Assembly: GCA_021828225.1 (NCBI GenBank)
Contig: JAKASH010000216.1
Coordinates: 1 to 5,931 of the forward strand
From: Acidobacteriota bacterium
GTDB lineage: Bacteria; Acidobacteriota; Terriglobia; UBA7540
DNA length: 5,931 bases
Direction of reading: 5' to 3'
Positions 1-5,931 of the stretch are shown piece after piece. Each line of letters begins with the position of its first letter. Position 1 is the first letter of the stretch. Under the pieces are notes generated by a model. It made no database searches. It was given only the letters and a program-made list of their open reading frames with translations, and was not told the DNA's origin. The translations under genes and the position numbers were made by a program.

Positions 1-1
1 T

Positions 2-763
2 CGATTTCTCATTGCTGCCGTCGTCTCCATCGCCGCTGTCGGTTTTTATACGCCTCCTTATATGATTTCAACCAAGCTGTGGATTCTTCCTACCAGCCTC
101 ACGGCAACGCTTTTCCCGGCCTTCAGCGCTTCGGCCGGGCGCGGAGACCGCCAGTGGATTAGTAGCGCCCTTATCCGCTCGCTCAAGTTCTTGCTCTTGT
201 TGGTGGGACCTGCGGCCTTAGTCCTGGTTTTTTTCGCCCGTCCTGTCCTGACGCTATGGTTGGGTGCCAGGTTTGCTGCCGAGGGCTCGCTGGCCCTCCG
301 AATCATGGCTGTTGCGGCACTGGTCAAGTCCCTGGCATTCGTTCCGTATGACCTTCTGTGTGCCGTCGGACGTCCAGACATCCCGGCAAAATTTCGCCTT
401 GTGGAGTTGCCTCTTTACGCTGGTTTGGCCTGGTTCCTAGTCACGCATTTGGGTTTGCCAGGAGCGGCGCTTGCCTGGGCGATCCGAGTCACGCTGGATT
501 TCTTTCTGCTTATCGGTGCAGCTTGCTGGGTGACGCGCACTTCGCCTCGCCTGCTCGCCAGCCGAGACTTAGGGCGTAGTGTCGGAACCCTGGTGGCACT
601 GGCCTTGAGTTTTGCGGCTGTCTGGGCTTCAACTTACGCTTTCATAACGGATGCGTTTTTCATCCTGCTTCTCGGCTGTGGATTCCTGCTTGCCGTCTGG
701 CATTACGCCCTCGATCTGGAGGAAAGAGGGCGGCTCAGATCATGGCTGAAAGTGACGAACTGA
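2..763 (+). CDS. Wzx-like polysaccharide flippase (MOP/MATE superfamily), C-terminal part
   Basis: The frame is open from the left edge, so this is the last 253 residues of a longer protein. Family members are usually about 400-500 residues, so roughly half is missing. Early in the visible part (about residues 22-42) is a stretch reading ISTKLWILPTSLTATLFPAF. This is the typical 'Pxx(L)xxxLFPxFS' segment of polysaccharide transporters. It is followed by a basic loop and then hydrophobic segments at about 62-79, 96-115, 134-150, 152-177, 194-212 and 214-234. An internal ARPVLTLWLG pattern is also common in the family. Known role of the family: moving undecaprenyl-linked oligosaccharide units across the inner membrane. 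The C-terminus is a short charged cytoplasmic tail. The ATG at 62 lies inside the conserved domain and is not the true start. Substrate cannot be inferred. I am confident of the family, less so of the exact subfamily. Confidence 0.88.
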   Translation, partial: RFLIAAVVSIAAVGFYTPPYMISTKLWILPTSLTATLFPAFSASAGRGDRQWISSALIRSLKFLLLLVGPAALVLVFFARPVLTLWLGARFAAEGSLALRIMAVAALVKSLAFVPYDLLCAVGRPDIPAKFRLVELPLYAGLAWFLVTHLGLPGAALAWAIRVTLDFFLLIGAACWVTRTSPRLLASRDLGRSVGTLVALALSFAAVWASTYAFITDAFFILLLGCGFLLAVWHYALDLEERGRLRSWLKVTN

Positions 764-818
764 ATGGGGCTGCCACCGAAAGCGCTCGTGCGCAGTGTGG
801 TAACAAAACGCCGGGAAC

Positions 819-822
819 GAGG
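819..822 (+). promoter_or_regulatory. Ribosome binding site deciding the start of the DCD glycosyltransferase gene
   Basis: A GAGG core lies five bases before the ATG at 828 but only two bases before the in-frame TTG at 825. The spacing favours the ATG. An in-frame TAA at 801-803 rules out any start much further upstream. Confidence 0.5.
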
Positions 823-827
823 TCTTG

Positions 828-1676
828 ATGTTTTCGATTGCAACTAATGCATGCGCGCACGACTTTGAGATCGTCTCTTACACGTTGCCGAGCTGGCTCC
901 GCGTGTTCGGCAGTCGGCTTGCGCAGGTCCACGTGATTGTCGATGAGCGGCCGGCGTCGGGCCGCATCGCCGCCAATCGTGCACGTGCCCAGGCAGACCC
1001 CAGACGGCTGCGGGAGTTTCTGGCCCATCTTGCACAGTCCGACTGCCGCGTGCAAGTCAGCTCGCTCGGCGAGATCCCTCAGGAACGAAGTCTGCGCAAG
1101 TGGTTTACGAACGGAGCACCGGACCGGTGCCAGGCCGGCACTCCCATTCTCCCGTTCGTCGCGGCCTTCGAGGCTTCTGACGCGGAGTTTGTCCTCCGCG
1201 CCGATTGCGACATGCTGTTTTCGGAGAATGGATGGCTCGCCGAGGCGATGAGGCTGCTCGCAACCGAACAAACCGACTTGGTCGAGCCTCCTCGGCTTGG
1301 CCATGCTGCGGGAGGGGGAGGGGGCCGGATTTCAACGCGCGCGCTGATGATCCGGCCCTCCATGTTCTATGAGCGATGCCTGCCGATTGCGCCGCACCGG
1401 CTGGGCCTCGTCCGCCGGCTCCATCGGTTCCTTCAGGGACGGCCCACGTGGCTCGCGTTGGAGCAAATGCTGGAGGTTGAGCGGCGGCGCGGACGAATCC
1501 GGCACGCGATCCTCGATAATGCCTTGGGTTTTTCAGTCCACGTCGACCAGCGAAGCTTCCCGTCAAGCGAATGGCTTAGGGGCGTGGTGGGAAAGATCGA
1601 AGCGGGTGACGTGACACCGGCACAGCGCCGGATTGGCTGGAATTTTTCGACAGAAGCGTGGCCGGAAACCGTATGA
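828..1676 (+). CDS. Putative GT-A-like glycosyltransferase with DCD motif, unassigned family
   Basis: A protein of 282 residues that I do not recognise as a named family. Visible features: an N-terminal part with alternating hydrophobic strands ending in VHVIVDERP (about residues 34-42), and a mid-protein block FVLRADCDMLF (about 121-131). The Asp-Cys-Asp at 126-128 follows a hydrophobic strand, as the metal- and nucleotide-sugar-binding DXD does in GT-A glycosyltransferases. A five-glycine run sits at about 162-166, and a late GFSVHVDQRS block (about 234-243) resembles the His-containing C-terminal end of GT-A folds. No signal peptide or membrane segment is seen, so it is probably cytoplasmic. 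The ATG at 828 is preferred over TTG at 825 because of RBS spacing. The gene starts 64 bases after the flippase stop. It looks more GC- and Arg-rich than the genes after it. The glycosyltransferase call is inferred from the DXD-like motif and the locus; donor and acceptor are unknown. Confidence 0.62.
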   Translation: MFSIATNACAHDFEIVSYTLPSWLRVFGSRLAQVHVIVDERPASGRIAANRARAQADPRRLREFLAHLAQSDCRVQVSSLGEIPQERSLRKWFTNGAPDRCQAGTPILPFVAAFEASDAEFVLRADCDMLFSENGWLAEAMRLLATEQTDLVEPPRLGHAAGGGGGRISTRALMIRPSMFYERCLPIAPHRLGLVRRLHRFLQGRPTWLALEQMLEVERRRGRIRHAILDNALGFSVHVDQRSFPSSEWLRGVVGKIEAGDVTPAQRRIGWNFSTEAWPETV

Positions 1677-1835
1677 AGCGAAAGGAAGCCGGAACCAGTT
1701 GGGGACTGCACGCTGGAGTTCCTGCTGGCCAGCCCAGAGAGATGCGGATTGCAATCGCCACACCCTGCCGACGCCGGCTGGTTTGACGAGTCCGTGTTTT
1801 CAGACATTCTTTATCCTTGCGAGATTCTTCACAAC
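1677..1835 (+). other. Intergenic leader before the methyltransferase, no convincing gene
   Basis: This 159-base gap is the longest in the otherwise tight operon. It contains two perfect 10-base palindromes, GCTGGCCAGC (1724-1733) and GATTGCAATC (1747-1756). It also holds a TTGACG hexamer (1783-1788) that could be a -35 box, though the -10 region 17 bases downstream (ATTCTT) is poor. The frame of the upstream gene stays open throughout after its TGA. I see no terminator-like hairpin followed by a T run. An internal promoter is possible but not shown. Confidence 0.3.
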
Positions 1836-2594
1836 ATGAGAACTTCACTCAGAACCACGAGCAGCCATTTGGATAAGGTCTACGCCAGGTACGGCGAAGT
1901 CCGCCCGCACCATTCTGCGCCTTCCACGGTGAAGGATCTGATCGGCGGCAAGGATGACGTTTTCCGCAAGTTCTTCCTTCCGTTACTTCCTGTACACAAG
2001 GATGCGTCGATTCTGGACATCGGATGTGGCTATGGGGAGCTGCTCTGTTTCCTGCAGCGCGAGGGCTACTCGCATACCCAGGGGATCGACCTTAATCCTC
2101 AGCAAGTGGAAGTAGCAAGCGCCTTGGGCGTGTCGAACCTTCATTGCGGAGACAGCCGCGAGTTTCTGATGCAAGCGGACCGTTCCTTTGATTTCATCTC
2201 AGCTATTGACGTTCTGGAGCACATCCCTAAAAGCCAGGTACTCGAGATTCTGGATCTCATTCATGCAGCACTTTCCCCTGGCGGGTTTTTTCTATGCCAG
2301 GTGCCAAACCTCGCAGCTTTCTACACGCCGCTCTTCTATATGGATTTCACTCATGAGACCCCTTTTACGGCGACCAGCTTGAAGCAAGCACTGCAGATTG
2401 CCGGATTCGCGAACGTCAACGTCGCAGCGATGGGCCCTGTCATCCACGGACCAAAGAGCGTTGTCCGCTCTCTTTTGTGGAAAGGAATTACAGCAGGGCT
2501 ACGGTTCATCCAGACTGTCGAAGGCGGACCGCGCGGACCGCTGGATTCAATTTACACAGCAGCGATTTACGCGACAGCGGAAAAGCGTAGATGA
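1836..2594 (+). CDS. Class I SAM-dependent methyltransferase
   Basis: A 252-residue protein with the Rossmann-type methyltransferase fold in the usual order. Motif I is ILDIGCGYGE (about residues 59-68, SAM-binding glycine loop). The strand-2 acidic end is GIDLNPQQV (83-91, D binding the ribose hydroxyls). Motif FDFISAIDVLEHI lies at about 118-130 and the post-motif SPGGFFLCQVPN at about 147-158. A HETPFT segment near 173-178 is typical of the Methyltransf_23/UbiG-like proteins found in polysaccharide loci. The ATG at 1836 is chosen: it begins a sensible N-terminus (an HLDKVYARYGE block follows), while the TTG at 1749 would add 29 unlikely residues. The Shine-Dalgarno sequence is weak (GAG at 1821-1823), so the start is not certain. 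No membrane segment is seen, so it is cytoplasmic. Its stop overlaps the next start by four bases. Likely role (inference): O-methylation of a sugar in the repeat unit or capping of the chain end. Confidence 0.87.
   Translation: MRTSLRTTSSHLDKVYARYGEVRPHHSAPSTVKDLIGGKDDVFRKFFLPLLPVHKDASILDIGCGYGELLCFLQREGYSHTQGIDLNPQQVEVASALGVSNLHCGDSREFLMQADRSFDFISAIDVLEHIPKSQVLEILDLIHAALSPGGFFLCQVPNLAAFYTPLFYMDFTHETPFTATSLKQALQIAGFANVNVAAMGPVIHGPKSVVRSLLWKGITAGLRFIQTVEGGPRGPLDSIYTAAIYATAEKRR
2524..2541 (+). repeat. Perfect 9-base tandem duplication within the methyltransferase gene
   Basis: The unit GCGGACCGC occurs twice in direct tandem. Because nine is a multiple of three, the frame is kept; it falls in the residues GGPRGPL near the C-terminus. 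It may be chance in GC-rich coding DNA or a small in-frame duplication. Confidence 0.5.
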
Positions 2595-4003
2595 GCCGCA
2601 TAACAACACAGTTCGATTTGCAGCAGAGTCATGTTGCAGATGGGAGACCTGGCATCGAAGCCCTACCGATGAGACAATCCGAAATGCCCCAGAGGCCCCC
2701 GTTCAGGCTTGCCATTCTTATCAGCCATCCCGTTCAGTATTTTGCTCCGCTTTTCCGGCGGCTGGCGCAGCAGCCTGAAATCGATCTCACAGTTCTCTAT
2801 TGCAGCCTCTACGGTGCCAGGACAGTGAGTGATCCGGGCTTCGGCATGTCCTTTGCCTGGGACATTCCTTTGCTCGAAGGGTACCAGTATAAGGAGTTGA
2901 AGAACTACTGGCGTGGACATCTTAAAGGTTTTTTCAGCTACATCAATCCCGGCGTCATCACAGAACTAAGAAAAGGAGGCTATGATGCAGTCATTATCTT
3001 CGGGTGGGGCAGTCTGGTCACATGGCTGGCGTTCGCAGGCGCCCGGCTTGCCGGAATTCCTTGGATGCTTTATGGCGACACAATTTCGCTCTATGAGGCC
3101 GATTACCGCTGGCCGAAACGAGAATTGAGAAGCCGGCTTCTTCGTGCTCTTTTCCATGCAACGGGTGCGTTTCTGATCAGTGGCGCTTTCAACCGGAAGT
3201 TTTATGAGCAGTACGGTGCTTCGTCTGACAAGTGCTTCGATGTTCCGTTGTCGGTAGACATTGAGCTTTTTTCGCGCCGGGCTGAGGAGGCCAGGCCGCG
3301 CCGTAACGAACTCAGGGCAAAACTTGGTATCCCGCTTGACAAGGTTCTTTTTCTTTTTGTGGGGAAGCTCGTTAGGTGGAAGAGGCCACAGGACTTGCTT
3401 GAGGCGCTGAAATGCCTTCGGGCAACCACCCCGAACGCGGCGGTTGCGTTTGTGGGCGAAGGCGAACTACGGCCATCCCTTGAAGCGCAAATCGTCAGGC
3501 TTGAGCTCAACGACGTCCATTTGCTGGGATTCAAGAACCAGAGCGAATTGCCGCAAATGTACGCGATAGCCGATGCTTTCGTCCTGCCTTCCTCAAGTGA
3601 TCGAAAGCCGCTGGTTGTGAATGAAGCGATGGCCTGCGGGTTGCCGGTGATTGTGAGTGACCGGACCGGCGTGTGGGGGCCGGGCGATATTGTGCGCGGC
3701 GGTGAAAACGGTTTCGTTTATCCTTGTGGTGACATAGATGCCCTCGCAAAGGCAGTTCGAAAGCTCGCGATCGATCCTGGTCTCCGCCTGTGCATGGGGA
3801 GACGCTCCGCGGAAATAATTCGGAATTTCGGCTATGAAAAATGTATTGAAGGCATCCTGGAAGCACTGAATTCAGTTGTCCGCCCACGGCACTGTCAGCC
3901 CAACCCGGGTATTCCCGCGAAATGCTCACCGACAGTGGCTCTCAGTCCTGACTTACGACCTGTCAGCCAGAAGAGCAATCGGCCATTCATGAGGAACTCA
4001 TAA
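2591..4003 (+). CDS. Family 4 (GT-B) glycosyltransferase
   Basis: A 470-residue retaining-type GT-B enzyme. The N-terminal acceptor domain starts with LAILISHPVQYFAPLF (about 40-55), a common opening of polysaccharide GT4 proteins, and includes FAWDIPLLEGY (88-98). The donor domain begins near 250 with FLFVGKLVRWKRPQDLLEAL (about 254-273), whose Lys264 is the expected phosphate-contacting residue. VGEGELR (288-294), LLGFKNQSELPQMYAIADAF (311-330) and NEAMACGLPVIVSD (344-357) follow. In the usual EX7E motif the second Glu is present (E345), but the first is Asp (D337) in an unusual SSSDRKP context. About 37 residues precede the fold, and a Pro/Ser-rich tail of about 40 residues follows it. The ATG at 2591 overlaps the methyltransferase stop (ATGA), with GGA nine bases upstream, which suggests translational coupling. 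An internal ATG at 2669 is a possible alternative. It probably adds a sugar to the lipid-linked unit; donor unknown. Confidence 0.9.
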   Translation: MSRITTQFDLQQSHVADGRPGIEALPMRQSEMPQRPPFRLAILISHPVQYFAPLFRRLAQQPEIDLTVLYCSLYGARTVSDPGFGMSFAWDIPLLEGYQYKELKNYWRGHLKGFFSYINPGVITELRKGGYDAVIIFGWGSLVTWLAFAGARLAGIPWMLYGDTISLYEADYRWPKRELRSRLLRALFHATGAFLISGAFNRKFYEQYGASSDKCFDVPLSVDIELFSRRAEEARPRRNELRAKLGIPLDKVLFLFVGKLVRWKRPQDLLEALKCLRATTPNAAVAFVGEGELRPSLEAQIVRLELNDVHLLGFKNQSELPQMYAIADAFVLPSSSDRKPLVVNEAMACGLPVIVSDRTGVWGPGDIVRGGENGFVYPCGDIDALAKAVRKLAIDPGLRLCMGRRSAEIIRNFGYEKCIEGILEALNSVVRPRHCQPNPGIPAKCSPTVALSPDLRPVSQKSNRPFMRNS

Positions 4004-4006
4004 CCG

Positions 4007-5134
4007 ATGCGCATCCTGATTTTTGGAAACCTCTTTGAGGATACATTTGCCCGGAACATTGTTGTAACTGCCGAGCACATGGGCCATACCGCCTTAGGCG
4101 TGGAAGAATCACCCATGCAGAAGCACCACAGCAGGTATTTAAGCTCTCTCCGACCTGTGCTTGCAAACGCTTTCCCGTCCATTGAAAGCGGCAGAGCCAA
4201 GCGCTTGCTTAAGGTTGTGCAAACCTTTCAGCCAGACCTTGTTCTGGCCTGTCACGGCAAGCTGCCCCCTGAAGTTGTAAAGCGCATTAAGGACATCTCG
4301 GCTGCGAAAGTCGCCGTCTGGTTCCCGGACCACCTGGTTAACCTGGGCCGCCAGTATATACTTGCCGGCTCCTTTGATGCCTGGTTCTTCAAAGATCGGT
4401 ATATGGCCGAGACATTTCGCGAAAAGCTTGAACTGAATGCCCATTACCTGCCTGAAGCGTGCAATCCCTTATGGCATCGGCGGGTCCAGCCGAGTAGTGC
4501 AGAGCGGGAGAAGTATGGTTGCGACCTGTGCACAGCTTCGAACATGTACTACTACCGCGCGCGCATCCTGGAAACCTTCAAGGATTATGACTTGAAGATC
4601 TGGGGAAAAAGCTACCCGTCGTGGCTGAAGTCTCCTTTGCGGAATCACTACCCAGGCATTTACGTGGCGGAACTGGAAAAGGCCAAAGCCTTCAACTCCG
4701 CGAAGATCGTTCTGAACACGATGCACTTTGGAGAAATCCTGAGCGTAAACTGCCGCCTGTTTGAGGCGGCGGGATGCGGCGCTTTTCAAATCGCGGATCA
4801 TAAGCCCGTACTCCCCGAACTTTTTGAGCCCGAGCGCGAGATTGTAACCTTCCGCACGCGTGCGGAATTGAAAGAGAAGGTGGACTACTATCTGGCCCGC
4901 CCGGAAGTAAGGCGGGAGATCGCCGACCGGGCTTACGCCCGCGCCCATCGCGAGCATACTTATGAACGCCGAATTAAGAAGATATTCGAGGTTCTCGGGC
5001 TCGTGACCGCGTCCAGTTCAGCAATTTCGTTCAGATCCGGGAATACAGTGCCATCGTTCAGGCTCAATGCACAGGAGGATGGTGACGGAAATCCCCGCGT
5101 CCTCTCTGGAACTTTTCCACGCAAACTTCCATAG
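4007..5134 (+). CDS. CgeB-like GT-B glycosyltransferase
   Basis: A 375-residue protein of the CgeB-like group (DUF3880-type N-terminal half plus Glyco_trans_1_2-type C-terminal half). The N-terminal half has MRILIFGNLF (1-10), FQPDLVLACHGKLPPEVVKRI (split across about 75-95) and KVAVWFPDHL (101-110), typical of the family. The middle contains LKIWGKSYPSW (196-206). The C-terminal half carries the hallmark NCRLFEAAGCGAFQIAD (248-264), in which Glu253 is the likely donor-contacting residue. A helical HREHTYERRIKKIFEVLG end (314-331) follows. About 44 further residues, rich in Ser, Gly, Pro and charged residues, look like a loose tail. It begins three bases after the GT4 stop, with GAGG at 3991-3994 as a fairly distant Shine-Dalgarno, so it should be co-translated with it. 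No signal peptide or membrane helix is seen. CgeB itself is a spore-coat protein of Bacillus, but relatives are common in polysaccharide loci. Sugar specificity cannot be told. Confidence 0.85.
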   Translation: MRILIFGNLFEDTFARNIVVTAEHMGHTALGVEESPMQKHHSRYLSSLRPVLANAFPSIESGRAKRLLKVVQTFQPDLVLACHGKLPPEVVKRIKDISAAKVAVWFPDHLVNLGRQYILAGSFDAWFFKDRYMAETFREKLELNAHYLPEACNPLWHRRVQPSSAEREKYGCDLCTASNMYYYRARILETFKDYDLKIWGKSYPSWLKSPLRNHYPGIYVAELEKAKAFNSAKIVLNTMHFGEILSVNCRLFEAAGCGAFQIADHKPVLPELFEPEREIVTFRTRAELKEKVDYYLARPEVRREIADRAYARAHREHTYERRIKKIFEVLGLVTASSSAISFRSGNTVPSFRLNAQEDGDGNPRVLSGTFPRKLP

Positions 5135-5213
5135 GCCCGCCTCGGGATTCGCGAAGGCTGGAGACATCCTCCAAAGACTTACGGAAACAGAGCTCGTCGA
5201 CGATGATGTTTGA
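5079..5213 (+). CDS. Possible small ORF (44 residues) overlapping both neighbours
   Basis: A reading frame with ATG at 5079 (alternatives GTG 5082 and ATG 5067) runs to a TGA at 5211-5213. The product would be a soluble, acidic-ended 44-residue peptide (start MVTEIPASSLELF, end ELVDDDV). A strong AGGAGG (5073-5078) sits just before it, but spacing to ATG 5079 is zero and to GTG 5082 only three bases, which is poor. It overlaps the CgeB-like gene end by 56 bases and the next gene start by 8-11 bases; the latter arrangement (GATGATGTTTGA) would suit translational coupling. I recognise no family, and chance is a fair explanation. Confidence 0.25.
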   Translation: MVTEIPASSLELFHANFHRPASGFAKAGDILQRLTETELVDDDV

Positions 5214-5931
5214 GAACCGGATTCCTAAGCGTTGCCCATTTACGGCTGCACCCGTGCACAGGCTAAATCAATCATCGGCTACGCGCAGACTTCCTTCACT
5301 CTCGATTCACACCCTGGTTGTCGGGTCGGTGATTTTGATATGGTGCTGCTTTCCCCCTGCGACCACCCTGTTGTGGGGCGGAGTCCTTGTTGCTGCAGGC
5401 TACGTTGCGATTGGAGTCATCGAGACTCGCTACTCCCCGATTCTCATCACGCCGTTGTCATTCTATTTTCTCTGGTACTCGATCAGGTACGGCTTTGCCT
5501 CGATATTCATGTCTGGTGTGATGGCAGAGAAGGGTTACCTCGCCATAGGGGCAGAAGCAGTTTCATGCCAGGACATTGCGACCGGCTACGTCGTCACCTT
5601 GGTTGGGTCGTTGGCCCTCCACATCGGCCTGCAGATGCTGCGCCCCTCGAAGTCAAGGAGCCGCGCGAGCGGCGGAGCGGTCAGGCATTCGGTGGCACTG
5701 GAGTCGATTATCCTGCTTTGGGCATTCGGCCTGCTGATGGTCTACCGGCCTGGCCCTTTCAAGTTTCTCGGACTTGGCATCAGCATCCTTGCGCTCGGAC
5801 CATTGGCGGCACTGCTGACGCTGGCAATGCTTCCTGCCCGGACTCTTCGGCTGTCGGACGCGGCATATTGGGGTCTTCTGCTGCTGGGAACAGCCGGTCT
5901 GGTGATGGCCTCTCTGGGCGCCCAGTACGGT
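5203..5931 (+). CDS. Multi-pass membrane protein, likely Wzy/O-antigen-polymerase-like, N-terminal part
   Basis: An open frame runs from a TGA at 5083-5085 through the right edge; from ATG 5203 it gives 243 residues with no stop. ATG 5206 and GTG 5254 are alternative starts, and no strong Shine-Dalgarno decides between them. A polar, basic N-terminus of about 30 residues is followed by hydrophobic segments at about 33-50, 54-72, 79-98, 126-146, 165-181, 187-210 and 219-239. A basic cytoplasmic-looking loop lies near 147-162 (RPSKSRSRASGG). The segment ITPLSFYFLWYSIRYGF (82-98), with aromatic and Arg residues at the membrane edge, resembles oligosaccharide repeat-unit polymerases. Such proteins usually have 10-14 helices and 400 or more residues, so about half is missing. 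Assignment as a Wzy-like polymerase is inferred from topology and from the flippase and glycosyltransferases in the same locus. Another polysaccharide membrane protein, such as an O-antigen ligase, is possible. It starts 68 bases after the CgeB-like gene. Confidence 0.65.
   Translation, partial: MMFENRIPKRCPFTAAPVHRLNQSSATRRLPSLSIHTLVVGSVILIWCCFPPATTLLWGGVLVAAGYVAIGVIETRYSPILITPLSFYFLWYSIRYGFASIFMSGVMAEKGYLAIGAEAVSCQDIATGYVVTLVGSLALHIGLQMLRPSKSRSRASGGAVRHSVALESIILLWAFGLLMVYRPGPFKFLGLGISILALGPLAALLTLAMLPARTLRLSDAAYWGLLLLGTAGLVMASLGAQYG

Noticed and set aside
764..847. 27-codon frame beginning ATG directly after the flippase stop (TGA-ATG)
   Set aside because: Very short, ends inside the next gene, weak ribosome binding site, and the next gene has its own GAGG; probably chance.
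735..1304. 189-codon open frame on the minus strand
   Set aside because: It is a shadow of the GC-rich glycosyltransferase gene on the other strand; its translation is Arg/Pro-rich with no recognisable motif, and the plus-strand frame has a DXD-like motif and a good RBS.
1105..1566. 153-codon open frame on the minus strand
   Set aside because: Low-complexity Arg/Ala/Gly/Pro translation lying wholly opposite the same plus-strand gene; typical GC-rich antisense shadow.
1783..1811. Sigma-70-type promoter (TTGACG, 17-base spacer, ATTCTT)
   Set aside because: The -35 is good, but the -10 matches poorly, so I do not list it as a promoter; it is only mentioned in the leader entry.
1749..1835. N-terminal extension of the methyltransferase from a TTG
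   Set aside because: No Shine-Dalgarno for the TTG, a translation unlike the family, and the ATG at 1836 gives a normal-length protein.
4469..4957. 162-codon open frame on the minus strand
   Set aside because: It lies opposite the conserved CgeB-like domain, and its translation shows no family features.
5158..5176. GGAG/CTCC hairpin as a terminator after the CgeB-like gene
   Set aside because: The stem is only four pairs and no T run follows; transcription probably continues into the polymerase-like gene.

Overview
The window is a piece of a bacterial surface- or exo-polysaccharide biosynthesis locus. All genes I can support lie on the + strand and follow one another closely, as in one operon. 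Base composition is moderately GC-rich by eye. The gene set fits a Gram-negative-type Wzx/Wzy-dependent glycan pathway, possibly from an environmental phylum such as Acidobacteria. That taxonomic guess rests only on general feel and is weak.

Layout: (1) 2-763, the C-terminal part of a Wzx-like polysaccharide flippase, cut by the left edge. (2) 828-1676, a compact, Arg-rich GT-A-like glycosyltransferase candidate with a DCD motif, of a family I do not recognise. (3) A 159-base leader without a convincing gene, then 1836-2594, a class I SAM-dependent methyltransferase. (4) 2591-4003, a GT-B family 4 glycosyltransferase whose start overlaps the methyltransferase stop in ATGA. (5) 4007-5134, a CgeB-like GT-B glycosyltransferase, three bases after the previous stop. 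(6) 5203-5931, the N-terminal part of a multi-pass membrane protein, open to the right edge, most likely a Wzy/O-antigen-polymerase-like protein. A low-confidence small ORF (5079-5213) may bridge genes 5 and 6.

How they could work together (inference): the three glycosyltransferases would add sugars to a lipid-linked repeat unit on the cytoplasmic face. The methyltransferase would methylate a sugar or cap the glycan. The flippase would move the unit across the inner membrane, and the polymerase-like protein would join units on the outer face. No priming sugar-phosphate transferase, export channel or chain-length regulator is visible, so the locus must continue on at least one side.

No tRNA, rRNA, CRISPR array, insertion sequence or convincing terminator was seen. 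The most interesting points are the atypical first acidic residue of the GT4 EX7E motif, genes 2 and 3 lying in one reading frame separated by a single TGA, the unassigned gene 2 glycosyltransferase, and the possible small gene before the polymerase.
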